DNA of 35,381 nucleotides, from positions 1 to 35,381 of the forward strand of contig NZ_RQXT01000064.1 in the NCBI RefSeq assembly GCF_003863365.1, read 5' to 3'. The notes under the pieces were generated by a model, which did not search any database, was not told the DNA's origin, and saw only the letters and a program-made list of their open reading frames with translations. A program made the position numbers and the translations under genes. Shown here piece after piece: positions 25,043 to 34,627 of this stretch; positions within the stretch are counted from its first letter, which is position 1, and every line of letters starts with the position of its first letter. This stretch comes from Mesorhizobium tamadayense (GTDB lineage Bacteria > Pseudomonadota > Alphaproteobacteria > Rhizobiales > Rhizobiaceae).

Positions 25043-26275
25043 ATGCGCGTAGAAAACGATCATTGCGACGTGATTGGCGTGCCGATCGCTCCCACGCAAC
25101 TTGATGGTCTTTCTTCTGCGATTCTGCAGCAAGGGGGGATGGCGCGAGTGTCGCTGCCAGGCGATGTGGTGACCTGGGCGGCAGGCCATCACGAGACGCT
25201 CAGGCGGATGTTTTCCGACCAGCGTTTCAACAGGGACTGGCGACAGTGGCGGGCGCTGCAGGACAGCGAGATTCCCGAGGATCATCCGCTGATCGGGATG
25301 TGCAAAGTGGACAACATGGTTACGGCGCATGGCGCCGATCACCGGCGCTTGCGCGGCCTGCTGTCCAGGAGCTTCGCGCCCAGTCGTATCGCCTTGTTGG
25401 CGCCACGGATCGAACAATGCGTCGATCGACTCCTGGACGAGATGGCGCAGCGCGGCGGCAGTGCCGATCTGATGTGCGCGTTCGCCGTTCCGCTGCCCAC
25501 CAACGTGATCGCCGAACTGTTCGGTTTGCCGGACGAACAGCGCGAGGAGATCGTCGCGCTCACCTACAGCCTGGCCAACACCTCCGCCACAGCCGCAGAG
25601 GTGCGACAGACGCGGCAGCGCATCCCGGAGTTCTTCCGTCGCCTGATCGCGCTCAAGCGGGGCCAGCTCGGCGACGATCTGGCTTCGGCCCTGATCGTCG
25701 CGCGCGACAATGGCGAGCTCGTTTCCGACACCGAGCTCATCGACATGCTTTTCATGGTGCTCTCTGCGGGCTTCGTGACCACCACCGGCGTCATCGGCAA
25801 TGGCGTGCTGGCATTGCTGACGCATCCGCAGCAATTGCACCTGGTGCGCAGCGGCCAAGTTCCGTGGCCACAGGCGATCGAGGAGATCCTGCGCTGGGGC
25901 AGCTCAGTGGCCAATCTGCCGTTCCGCTATGCCACCGAGGACGTGGAGATCGACGGATGCATGGTCCGCCGCGGCGACGCCGTCCTGATGGCGTTCCACG
26001 CGGCGAACCGGGACGAAAAGGCCTTCGGTCCCGGCGCCGATAGGTTCGATGTCACCCGGCGGCACAACCCGCACCTGTCGTTCGGTGAGGGGCCGCATGC
26101 CTGCCTGGGCGCTGCGCTGGCGCGCCTGGAGTTGCATTGCGCCTTCCCCGCACTGTTCGGGCGGCTGGAGGATCTGGCGCTGACCATCGCCGCGGAGGAC
26201 GTCGTCTACATGCCGTCTTACGTCATTCGTTGCCCGCAGCGCCTGCCGGTCATCTTCCGCCCGTCCATCGCTTAG
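25043..26275 (+). CDS. Cytochrome P450, candidate CYP115 (gibberellin 3-oxidase)
   Basis: This 410-residue soluble bacterial P450 has all core motifs: I-helix SAGFVTTTG (241-249), ExxR at Glu281-Arg284 (EILR), and the heme loop FGEGPHACLG (347-356) with Cys354 as the iron ligand. AAAGGAG precedes the ATG at 25043. Directly downstream lies the fragment of a second P450 that resembles the first part of CYP112. In rhizobial gibberellin operons cyp115, which turns GA9 into GA4, stands just before cyp112, so this gene may be cyp115 kept intact after loss of the rest. The P450 call is sure; the CYP115 name is inferred from context. Confidence 0.93.
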   Translation: MRVENDHCDVIGVPIAPTQLDGLSSAILQQGGMARVSLPGDVVTWAAGHHETLRRMFSDQRFNRDWRQWRALQDSEIPEDHPLIGMCKVDNMVTAHGADHRRLRGLLSRSFAPSRIALLAPRIEQCVDRLLDEMAQRGGSADLMCAFAVPLPTNVIAELFGLPDEQREEIVALTYSLANTSATAAEVRQTRQRIPEFFRRLIALKRGQLGDDLASALIVARDNGELVSDTELIDMLFMVLSAGFVTTTGVIGNGVLALLTHPQQLHLVRSGQVPWPQAIEEILRWGSSVANLPFRYATEDVEIDGCMVRRGDAVLMAFHAANRDEKAFGPGADRFDVTRRHNPHLSFGEGPHACLGAALARLELHCAFPALFGRLEDLALTIAAEDVVYMPSYVIRCPQRLPVIFRPSIA

Positions 26276-26535
26276 AGAGTGTGGCATTCACCCCCGATTC
26301 GGTGATTCTCGGTTCGCCGGGGTGGCTGGTCTCGCGCGAGGGGGCGAGCATGACCGGTTACGTACGATCGTGGCGCCGGCCTTCAGCGACCGGAGCGTGA
26401 AACTGCTCGCGAAGCAGGTCGAGGCGATCGCTGCGCAGTTGTTCGAGACGCTGGCGGCCCAGCCCCAGCCCGCCGACCTGCGGCGCCACCTCTCCTTTCC
26501 GCTTCCGGCATGGTCATCAGCGCGCTGGTGGGCGA
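26276..26535 (+). pseudogene. Second P450, N-terminal fragment (CYP112-like)
   Basis: Starting about 26320 the plus strand reads GWLVSREGAEHDRLRTIVAPAF, then SDRSVKLLAKQVEAIAAQL, LFETLAAQPQPADLRRHLSF and, after loss of one base near 26508, MVISALVG. This is the C-helix to F-helix part of a P450 (EHDRLRR-type motif). It breaks off into Tn3 transposase sequence at about 26536. Frames change at about 26355 and 26508. I recall CYP112 as the closest, not verified. Confidence 0.7.
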
Positions 26536-26690
26536 ATGCGCAAGCACGCTGAGCGAAGCCGAGCGGGAACAACCACTGGGATTCCCGGCGGACCATGACG
26601 ACCTGGCCCGACTTTCTTTACACCTTTGAGCCCGGCGACCTCGATCTGATCCGGCGTCGCCGATGGGGACAAGGACCTCTCCGAGCCTGC
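26536..26690 (+). pseudogene. Tn3-family transposase (TnpA) N-terminal fragment
   Basis: The text TLSEAEREQPLGFPADHDDLAR followed in another frame by YTFEPGDLDLIRRRR matches the start of Tn3-family TnpA (LTEAERxxLLxFP, then LsxxDLxLIxxRRGdxNRLGFA). It stops near 26690 and the rest is missing. Its position inside the P450 fragment suggests that a Tn3-type transposon once inserted here and deleted the neighbouring genes. Confidence 0.65.
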
Positions 26691-26826
26691 ACTGATGAGG
26701 GGCCGCATCGTATGCGGCTTTGGGCGAAAGAGATCGATCAGCGCAAGGGCATTATTCGCATAATCACATAAACATCTCGTTATATGGTATTGACGAGGAG
26801 CGAAGCGGCTGTGATTGTGCGCATGT

Positions 26827-26989
26827 CATGGTTCTCCGCGCGGCTCTGCCGTGCTAAGAGGGAAGCCGGTGCGATGCCGGCGCTGCCCCCGCAACTGTTA
26901 GCGGCGAGCCAAGCCCATTGATGTCACTGAGGCGTAACAGCCTTGGGAAGACGGGCAGAGGCTGTGACCCGCGAGCCAGGAGACCTGCC
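26827..26989 (+). ncRNA. Cobalamin (B12) riboswitch
   Basis: The leader contains the B12-box and core: ggttct at the 5' end, gagggaagccggtg, ccggcgctgcccccgcaac, then ccttgggaagacgggc and gcgagccaggagacctgcc. Order and spacing fit the cobalamin riboswitch family. It lies about 110 bp before metE, the B12-independent methionine synthase, whose repression by adenosyl- or methylcobalamin is the classic use of this switch. Confidence 0.93.
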
Positions 26990-27100
26990 ACGGCGAACAG
27001 CGTCCACGGGCGGGGTGTCTCGGCGGCTGCAGCAGCTCGGCCTTCATGCCGGCCTGCTGGCGCCCTCCTTTTCCCCACGCCCCAACCATCGGGGTATGGC

Positions 27101-29455
27101 ATGACTATCTCTCAACAAATTCCTGTGGCAATGCTCGGCATGCCGCGTATCGGCCGCCGGCGAGAACTGAAATTCGCGCTTGAAAGCTACTGGTCCGGAA
27201 AATCTCCCGCTGCCGACCTGCTCGCGACGGCGAAGGCGCTGCGCGCCGCTAGCTGGAGGGAGCAGCACGATCGCGGCGTGTCGAAAATCCCGTCCAACGA
27301 TTTCTCGCTTTATGACCATGTGCTCGACACCGTCGCCATGGTCGGCGCCGTGCCGGTACGATACGCCTGGACTGACGGCGAGGTCCCACTCGATACCTAT
27401 TTCGCCATGGCGCGCGGCAACCAAGGTCAGGCCGCTGATTGTGGACATGCCGGTGACGAGCATGCGGCCAACGGGCATGGCCTTGCTGCGGTGGAAATGA
27501 CCAAATGGTTCGACACCAACTATCACTACATTGTGCCGGAACTCACGGACGATCAGAGCTTTGCCCTCTCGTCGGCGAAACCGGTCGATCATTTCCTCGA
27601 GGCCAAGGCGCTCGGCATTCACACTCGCCCGGTCCTGCTTGGACCGGTCACCTTTCTCAAGTTGGCGAAGTCATCTGAGAAAGGTTTCAACCCTATCGCG
27701 CTCCTGCCACGGCTGCTGCCCGTCTACGAGGAGCTCCTGCGGAGGCTGAGGCTCGCGGGAGCTGATTGGGTGCAGATCGATGAGCCAGCGCTCGTGCTCG
27801 ATCTGGTTCCCAACGAACGAGATGCGCTCCAATTCGCCTACTGCCGGCTGTCGAAAGCAGCACCCGAGTTGAAGATCATGCTGGCTCTCTATTTCGGATC
27901 GCTGGGAGACAATCTCGAGACCGCAATTTCTCTGCCCGTGGCGGGACTACACGTCGATCTCGTGCGCGCTCGAGAGCAGTTGGAGACCGTCGGCCGGCTC
28001 GCGCAGAAGGAACTTGTGCTCTCGCTCGGACTGATCGACGGCCGCAACGTCTGGCGCGCGAACCTGCCTGCCATACTTGACCGCGTCAAGCCGATCATCG
28101 CCGGGTGGCCGCTGGACCGCGTGGAGATCGCCCCGTCCTGCTCGATGCTGCATGTGCCAATCAACCTGGACATGGAGACGGCACTCTATGCGGATGTGCG
28201 GTCGTGGCTCGCCTTCGCGGCGCAAAAGACCGACGAGCTGGTCGTGCTCGCCCGTGCCCTGGCCGAAGGCCGGGACGCGGTCGCCGCCGAACTGGAGGCG
28301 TCGGCTGAGGCTGCCGCCGTTCGCGCGACATCCGCGAAGGTGCATGATCCGCTCGTCCAAGGCCGGGTCGCCAGCATCAAGGTCGGCATGACGCGCCGGA
28401 AGAGCGCATTCGCCGTGCGCTCCAAGCTTCAGGCGGACACGTTTGGCTTGCCTTCCTTGCCCACTACGACGATCGGCTCCTTCCCGCAAACAGCCGAGGT
28501 TCGCAAGGCGCGGGCAGCTCATGGCAAAGGCGAGCTGAGTTACGTCGACTATGAGGCGTTCCTGAAGAAAGAGATAGAAGCCGCCGTTCGCTGGCAAGAA
28601 GAGATCGGACTCGACGTGCTGGTCCACGGCGAATTCGAGCGCAACGATATGGTGCAGTAATTCGCCGAGCAGCTCTGCGGCTTCGCCTTCACGCAACACG
28701 GGTGGGTGCAGAGCTATGGCTCGCGCTTTGTGCGACCCCCGATCATCATTGGAGATGTGTCGCGACAAAATCCGATGACACTACACTGGTGGCAATATGC
28801 CCAGTCGCTGACGCCGAAGCCGGTGAAGGGCATGCTTACCGGCCCGGTGACGATCCTCAACTGGTCATTCGTCCGAGACGACCTTCCGCGCTCAGCCGTC
28901 TGTCGCCAGGTCGCGCTCGCAATTCGCGATGAAGTGAGCGACCTCGAAAAGGCCGGCGCCGAGATGATCCAGATCGACGAAGCCGCACTGCGCGAGGGCT
29001 TGCCGCTGCGCGAGGCCGACTGGCAGGCCTATCTCGACTGGGCCGTCGAATGCTTCCGGCTGGCTTCAACGGCCGTCGGCGATGCGACCCAGATCCACAC
29101 CCATATGTGCTACTCCGAGTTCGGCGATATCGTGGACGCGATTGCCGCAATGGATGCCGATGTGATCTCCATTGAAACCTCGCGCTCGCAGATGGAACTG
29201 CTCGATACGTTTCGAACCTTCAAGTATCCGAACGAGATCGGTCCTGGTGTCTATGACATTCACTCGCCGCGGGTCCCGGAAGTGGGCGAGATTTCCAACC
29301 TCATCATGCTTGCGCGCGATCGATTGTTGGATAGCCAACTGTGGGTGAATCCCGACTGCGGTCTCAAGACGCGCAGATGGGAGGAGGTCCGCCCTGCCCT
29401 GATGAACATGGTGGCTGCGGCACGCGCAATTCGGGAACAAGCGCAGACGGCGTAG
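27101..29455 (+). pseudogene. metE: metE, B12-independent methionine synthase, with in-frame stop
   Basis: MetE transfers a methyl group from 5-methyltetrahydropteroyltri-glutamate to homocysteine. The frame from ATG 27101 would encode 784 residues, normal size. The N-terminal domain (MLGMPRIGRRRELKFALESY) and C-terminal domain (TTTIGSFPQTAEVR) are present, as are the zinc ligands in HTHMC, SIETSRS and NPDCGLKTR. At codon 520 (28658-28660) TAA replaces an expected Tyr codon in MVQYFAEQL. The frame is otherwise open to 29455. The stop removes all zinc ligands, so the product would be dead unless read through. The ATG is preceded by a weak GGGG site and by the B12 riboswitch. Confidence 0.92.
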
Positions 29456-29715
29456 GGCTCGGTGCCACTCGCCGGCGGTGAGCGGCAACGCCGCACACCG
29501 GGCAATCTTGAGGAGTCTATCCGGCGCCCCAAGGCAATCGAGCTGGCGGTGGCGAAACGCCTCGGCACCTTGGCCTGGCTGAGGCCCTTGTGATGGCGGA
29601 AAGCCATCGCGGAAAGTTCGGGGTTGGCTTGCTCCTGGCGGATGCCGGCAGGGATGTTCGGACCGCGCCCAATAGCGATGCGCAGATGGCCGAATTCTGA
29701 GCGGCGTCCTAAATC
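29456..29715. other. Region without a recognisable gene
   Basis: Frames on both strands are open, but with no start, ribosome binding site or motif. The plus strand includes AEALVMAESHRGKFGVGLLL, maybe debris of an unrelated gene. Confidence 0.3.
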
Positions 29716-29964
29716 TCAATCGCTGCGCAGAATGCGTGCTTCGAGCGCGGCTGCGACGAAAGCTCGTCGAGCAGCTGGCGGATGGGTCTTACCGCGCAAC
29801 ACCTGCAGACAGGTGTCCATCGCTATTCTGCGTTTATGGGTCTCATGATGCAGATCTCGCAGCAAGATAGCGGCCGCGTCGTTGACGTCGAACACGATAC
29901 GCTCCGAGCTGCGGCGGCTGACCTGAACAACGACTGGCCTCTCAAATCTGATCAACCCGGTCAT
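29716..29964 (-). CDS. DUF982 protein
   Basis: This 82-residue protein fits the DUF982 pattern common in rhizobia: a strand FERPVVVQV, then IVFDVNDAAAILLRD, then a C-terminal PPAARRAFVAAALEARIL. The function is unknown. The ATG at 29964 is preceded by GGAGGAGGGG. A second DUF982 gene follows at 30235-30504. Confidence 0.7.
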   Translation of the reverse strand: MTGLIRFERPVVVQVSRRSSERIVFDVNDAAAILLRDLHHETHKRRIAMDTCLQVLRGKTHPPAARRAFVAAALEARILRSD

Positions 29965-30234
29965 CCCCTCCTCCACAGCCACTATGCGGCAAACAGCCCG
30001 GGTCGCATTTGTTTACTCAGCCGAACGCGACGGCTGCACCTGCGCCACTGAGCCTGGCCATTGGCGACCAAGCGATCGCCATGAGCTGCGTCTGGCCATG
30101 GTCAGGGAACGTGCGATCTGCGATCCTGCAGTCGGAGGTGAGGAACTGCTTCTCATTCGAGTGGTCTAGCTGTGAAACCTGGACATAGTGCACTGTTTGA
30201 CTCGCCTCGCCAGTCTCAAACATGTCGTCGAAGT

Positions 30235-30504
30235 CTACACCTGCACTTTTCCACTGCCCGATCTGCAGGCGGCGATCCACTGCATCGCCGAGGTTGGATC
30301 TTCCAATATGGCGACCCGCTTCGCAAAGCCAAAAAAGGCATTGCGCGCCGCGCTTACCGGCTTGCGCCCATCGTACGCATCGTAGCATGCCCTCAGGGCG
30401 GCCTCGTGGTTCATGTCTCTGCGATCTTCCGGCCATTCATTGAGAAAATCGATCGCATCCGCAAGGCCGGCAATCTCTTGGATGATGTGCGTTGCGCGCT
30501 TCAC
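30235..30504 (-). CDS. DUF982 protein, second copy, start unclear
   Basis: The 89-residue text contains IAGLADAIDFLNEWP, HEAALRACYDAYDGRKPVSA and ARNAFFGFAKRVAIL, the full DUF982 layout. The chosen GTG at 30504 has no good ribosome binding site. Upstream in frame, the typical PPVxxWDLFV start exists but no ATG before a TGA, so the normal start may be lost. Possibly a pseudogene. Confidence 0.55.
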   Translation of the reverse strand: MKRATHIIQEIAGLADAIDFLNEWPEDRRDMNHEAALRACYDAYDGRKPVSAARNAFFGFAKRVAILEDPTSAMQWIAACRSGSGKVQV

Positions 30505-30639
30505 GAAAAGATCCCATGAGGCGACGGGCGGCGGAACTCAGGTAAGGTTTCGGGGTCCGACATCCTAACCCTGGAGACGTCTCATGAATCTCTCATCCGT
30601 TGCTCTGCCGCCCATCGACGAGAGACCACAGCTCCCGGG

Positions 30640-30920
30640 ATTGTCCAACTGAGTCATCTGCGTGGTATCGGCCTGACGATCGCAAGCGTAATGATGAACG
30701 AAGTGTTCTTCCGCGATTTCCAGAACCGGCGTGAGGTCGCCGGTTATCTCGGTCTTGCATCCAGCCCTTGGAGCAGCGGCGCGGTCAGCCGCGATCAAGG
30801 CTTCCTGAGATCGGGCAATCCGCGAGCGCGACGAACCGCCATTGAACTTGCCTGGCTGTGGCTGCGCCATCAGCCCGATAGCGGTCTCGCGCGCTGGTTT
30901 CATGAGCGCGTCGGCGCCGG
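30640..30920 (+). pseudogene. IS110-family transposase C-terminal fragment
   Basis: The plus strand reads QLSHLRGIGLTIASVMMNEV, then DFQNRREVAGYLGLASSPWS, RDQGFLRSGNPRARRTAIEL and LWLRHQPDSGLARWFHERVG. This is the Transposase_20 domain of IS110 elements. The N-terminal DEDD part and last 50 residues are missing; the right side joins the group II intron fragment. Confidence 0.85.
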
Positions 30921-31496
30921 ATGTTGCCCTCTGCGTTTGGAGTCTCTGCAGTAGATGATCTTGGTCTTCGTCGGGTGCAGTTCCAGTTGGCATTCCGCCA
31001 ACCTCGCCTGAAGCGCAGCCTTGACGGCTTCTGCCTCCTGCTCGGTCCGGCAGTGCACCAGCCCGTCATACGCATACCGACACCATGGGAGGTCGGGATG
31101 TGTCCGTTTCATCCACAGATCAAACGCATAGTACAGAAAAAGATTTGAAAGAATCGGCGAAACTACGCCCCCTTGCGGAGTTCCGCAGTTCCGTTCAATC
31201 CTCTGTCCATCCTTCTCCATGGGCGCTGTCAGCCATCTCTCGATGTATAGTAATGCCCATTTGCTCTTTACGTGCCTGCGAACTGCCGTGAGCAAAAGCT
31301 CGTGCGAGATGTTGTCAAACAGACCCTTGATGTCAAACTCCAGAACCCAGTCATATTTCCAGCACCGCTGACGCGTGATCCCCACGGCATCCAAAGCCGA
31401 TTTGCCCGGTCTATAGCCACAAGAATCTGACAGGAAAATCTGATCGAGCTCCGGTTCGATGAGCTGCTTGACCACCATCTGCGCGATCCTGTCGCT
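30921..31496 (-). pseudogene. Group II intron reverse transcriptase fragment
   Basis: The minus strand encodes the palm and fingers of a group II intron reverse transcriptase: LIEPELDQIFLSDSCGYRPG, LEFDIKGLFDNISHELL (first catalytic Asp), GTPQGGVVSPILSNLFLYYA and RYAYDGLVHC. The expected YADD is YAYD, so one catalytic Asp is replaced by Tyr. The N-terminus is cut by the IS21-family end at about 31497 and the C-terminus at about 30925, so no maturase domain is left. It is dead. Confidence 0.88.
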
Positions 31497-31644
31497 TGTC
31501 AAACGGCTTCCAAAACTGACTCCCGATCGGCGTCCAATTTTGACCCCCTGTAATGCGCGGCGGTCAGCGTTCGCCCGGGCGGAGCTGGTCAGGGTTGCGC
31601 AGCCCGGGCGAGCGCGGATAGCGCTTGGCAGCTTGATGGGGTGA

Positions 31645-32055
31645 TCAGGCGCGGTTCTTGAAGCGCCAGGACTCGTTTCCGGTCTCGATGATCTCGCAAT
31701 GATGGGTGAGACGGTCGAGGAGCGCTGTCGTCATCTTGGCATCGCCGAAGACGGCGGGCCATTCTCCGAACGCCAGGTTGGTGGTGACGATGATCGAGGT
31801 CCGTTCATAGAGCCTGCTGATCAGGTGGAAGAGCAATTGCCCGCCGGCTTGCGCGAACGGGAGATAGCCGAGTTCATCGAGCACGACGAAGTCGAGCCGG
31901 GTGAGGTAATCGGCGATACGGCCCTGCTTGCCGGCGCGGTGCTCGGTCTCGAGCCGGTTGACGAGATCGACGACGTTGAAGAAGCGTCCACGTGAGCCGT
32001 TGCGGATCAGGGCGCGGGCAATGGCGATTGCCAGATGCGACTTGCCGGTTCCGGT
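31645..32055 (-). pseudogene. istB: istB, C-terminal part
   Basis: From the junction at 32055 this frame reads TGTGKSHLAIAIARAL (second half of Walker A), LDFVVLDELGYLPF (Walker B), then LISRLYERTSIIVTTNLAFG and ends ESWRFKNRA. It continues the fragment 34628-34949; the two together give a normal IstB. Confidence 0.92.
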
Positions 32056-32085
32056 CGAAACAGCTTCATACTGCCGGCTATCAGG

Positions 32086-32310
32086 GCTGCCGTGGTTCGA
32101 TTGTCCGCTATGTCTTTCATCCGCGCTGCGGTGAAGCTGTCGCAGTGACCGGTCGACAACGCTATCGCGGTGAAGTGTCGTTCATCATCCGGCAGCCAGA
32201 CGGCACACTGGCGGTGGTGCCGGCCTGGATGATGGAGGACAGTGCGGCGGCGATGGCTGTCAGTGATACACCGCGTCTGCCGCTTTCATGCCTGCGCGAT
32301 CTCCGTTCCG
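32086..32310 (+). CDS. DUF5372-like protein of the recombinase element
   Basis: The frame reads IVRYVFHPRCGEAVAVTGRQ, then VSFIIRQPDGTLAVVPAWMM, close to the small DUF5372 proteins that precede recombinases in such elements (HPFHP motif, RPDG, IPAWM). I see no ATG at the right place, so a GTG or TTG near 32086-32110 must serve; the end is uncertain, as the frame stays open to 32528. Function unknown. Confidence 0.5.
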
Positions 32311-32367
32311 AACTCGATGCCTGCCTATGCTTGCTGCGCAACGACTCATGTCATGAAGGAGACGAGC

Positions 32368-32541
32368 ATGCAGCGCAGGCAGCCCAGTTACCGCCAACCG
32401 GATCTGTTCGTCACCGAGCCGCCGCGAATGCCGCTGCCGCCCGAGCGGCAGAAGCGGCTTCTGCCGCTGATCGGCGCGCTCCTGAAGGAGTCCGCATCGA
32501 CCCCGCCGGCGAGGGAGACGGACGATGAAGATCACGGTTGA
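32368..32541 (+). CDS. Small protein preceding the recombinase
   Basis: This 57-residue protein (MQRRQPSYRQPDLFVTEPPR, then LPPERQKRLLPLIGALLKES) has a perfect AAGGAG before its ATG and overlaps the recombinase start by 17 bp. Small proteins with a QPDLF and a helical PLxxALL segment often precede such recombinases. Possibly a directionality or accessory factor; inferred by position. Confidence 0.7.
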   Translation: MQRRQPSYRQPDLFVTEPPRMPLPPERQKRLLPLIGALLKESASTPPARETDDEDHG

Positions 32542-34597
32542 GCATCTTGCGCGTGGGGCGTTCGTGTACGTCCGGCAATCCACCGCCGACCAGCTTGTAA
32601 AGAATCCCGAAAGCCGCCGGCGACAATATGGGTTGGCCGAACGTGCCCGCGCCCTTGGCTGGACGGACGTGACGGTCATCGACGAGGATCTCGGCCGTTC
32701 GGGATCGGGGATCAGCCGGCCGGGCTTCGAACGGCTGCTGGCGGCGATCTGCGAAGGTAGGGTCGGTGCCGTTCTTGCCATCGAAGCCTCACGCTTGGCG
32801 CGCAATGGGCGTGACTGGCACACGCTGATCGAGTTCTGTGGTCTCGTCGGCACGCTGATCATCGATGAGGACGGCATCTATGAGCCGCGACATCCCAATG
32901 ACCGGCTGCTGCTCGGCATGAAGGGGACGATGAGCGAGCTCGAGCTGTCGATCTTGCGCGCCCGGTCGATTGAAGCCTTGAAGCAGAAGGCGCGCCGGGG
33001 GGAACTCTTCCTGACAGTGGCGGTCGGCTATGTGAGGGCGGGCCGCGACCGGATCGAAAAGGACGCCAATTTGCGCGTGCGCGAGGCGATCGCCTTGGTG
33101 TTCTCCCGCTTCGCTGAGATGCAGAGCATCCGCCAGGTCCACCTCTCGTTGCGCAGCGACGGCATCGTGCTGCCTTGCGTCAGCTACTCGCGAGAGGGCG
33201 GCCGCGCTATCGTGTGGAAGCTGCCGGTCTACAACACGGTGCATCACATCCTGACTAATCCGATCTATGCGGGCGCCTACGTCTTCGGGCGGACCGGCAG
33301 TCGCGTGACGATCGAAAATGGCTGCAAGCGTATCGTGCGCGGCTTTCGCAAAGACCAATCCGAATGGGAGGTCTTGCTCGTCAACCATCACGAGGGTTAC
33401 GTCAGTTGGGCGGAATACGGAAGGAATCAGCGCCTGATCGCGGACAACGCCAACGGTAAGGGCATGATGATGGCTCGCGGCGCGTTGCGGCGAGGCGAAC
33501 TTCTACTCGGCGGTCTGCTGCGTTGCGGTCATTGCGGGCGCAAACTCCATGTCGCCTATAGCGGCAGGAACGGCAACACTGGGCGCTATCACTGCCGCGG
33601 CGCGCAGTTGAACCACGGCACTGACCCGTGCATCTCGTTCGGCTCGCTGCGGGCCGATCTTGCCGTTGGCGCGGAAGTCGTTCGGCTGCTCCAGCCGCTT
33701 GGCGTTGAGGCCGCACTCCAGGCGATTGAGGCCTGCCGGATGGAGGCCGGTGAAAGGCGGCGGCAGATCGAGTTGGCGCTTGAGCAAGCGCGTTATGAGG
33801 CCGCGCTGGCGCGGCGCCAATACGATGCGGTCGATCCCGATAATCGTCTGGTGGCCAGCGAACTCGAACGACGGTGGAATGCGGCGCTGGTGATCGTTCA
33901 AGAACGCGAGGCGGAATTGCAGGCTTTGGGGCGACACCAGTTGGAGGCGCCGTCTGAAGATGAACGCCAGGGACTGTTGCGCATGGGTGCTGATCTTGAG
34001 GCGGCTTGGCACCATCCTGCGGCCACGGCAGCCAGCCGCAAGCGCATCCTTCGTGCCGTACTGCGCGAGATCGTCGTGCGTATCGAAAACGAACAGCTTC
34101 AATTGATGATACACTGGCAGGGCGGCGACCACACGGTGCTTGCCGTGAAGAAGAATAGAACGGGCCAACACCGCTGGATTGTCGAGCCCGAGACCGAGAC
34201 GCTGATCCGTCATCTCGCCCGGCTGATGCCCGACAAGGCTATTGCGTCACTGTTGAACCGCCTGGGCAAGAAGACAGGGCGTCTCAACGGATGGACGCAG
34301 TCGCGAGTGTGCAGCTTCCGCAGCAAGCATGGCGTCGCGGTTTACCAGGAGGGGGAACGGGCCGCGCGCGGCGAAGTTACCTTGAACGAGGCGGCTGACA
34401 TCCTCAATCTCAGCCCGATGACGGTGTTGCGCATGATCCGCAGCCGCATCCTGCCGGCAGAACAACATTGCAAAGGGGCACCCTGGGTCATTCGCTGCGA
34501 AGATCTTGAGAACCCAGATGTAGGGGATCGCGCCAATGCCAGCCGCAAGCGTCCGCTAACATCAAATCCGGATCAACAAATCCTTGTCTTTCAATGA
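32525..34597 (+). CDS. Large serine recombinase
   Basis: This 690-residue protein carries a resolvase domain (1-150: catalytic Ser19 in YVRQSTADQ, SRLARNGRDW), a recombinase domain (about 160-300: ILTNPIYAGAYVFGR), a zinc ribbon (LLRCGHCGRKLHV ... YHCRG) and a coiled-coil region (about 400-470). The C-terminus has an excisionase-like helix-turn-helix (LNEAADILNLSPMTVLRMI), unusual for simple large serine integrases. All core residues are intact, so it is likely active and moves the element at 32056-34627. Confidence 0.95.
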   Translation: MKITVEHLARGAFVYVRQSTADQLVKNPESRRRQYGLAERARALGWTDVTVIDEDLGRSGSGISRPGFERLLAAICEGRVGAVLAIEASRLARNGRDWHTLIEFCGLVGTLIIDEDGIYEPRHPNDRLLLGMKGTMSELELSILRARSIEALKQKARRGELFLTVAVGYVRAGRDRIEKDANLRVREAIALVFSRFAEMQSIRQVHLSLRSDGIVLPCVSYSREGGRAIVWKLPVYNTVHHILTNPIYAGAYVFGRTGSRVTIENGCKRIVRGFRKDQSEWEVLLVNHHEGYVSWAEYGRNQRLIADNANGKGMMMARGALRRGELLLGGLLRCGHCGRKLHVAYSGRNGNTGRYHCRGAQLNHGTDPCISFGSLRADLAVGAEVVRLLQPLGVEAALQAIEACRMEAGERRRQIELALEQARYEAALARRQYDAVDPDNRLVASELERRWNAALVIVQEREAELQALGRHQLEAPSEDERQGLLRMGADLEAAWHHPAATAASRKRILRAVLREIVVRIENEQLQLMIHWQGGDHTVLAVKKNRTGQHRWIVEPETETLIRHLARLMPDKAIASLLNRLGKKTGRLNGWTQSRVCSFRSKHGVAVYQEGERAARGEVTLNEAADILNLSPMTVLRMIRSRILPAEQHCKGAPWVIRCEDLENPDVGDRANASRKRPLTSNPDQQILVFQ

Positions 34598-34627
34598 CAT
34601 ACCAAGGTGGGCATTATGACGTGGGAT

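Larger units (their letters stand above)
32056..34627 (+). mobile_element. Serine-recombinase element inserted in istB
   Basis: This 2,572-bp segment sits between CGGT (32052-32055) and CGGT (34628-34631). Deleting it with one copy restores GGTGTGKSH in istB exactly. It carries a DUF5372-like gene, a 57-residue protein and a large serine recombinase, all plus strand and overlapping or close. No inverted terminal repeats are obvious, in line with recombinase-type integration. Confidence 0.82.
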
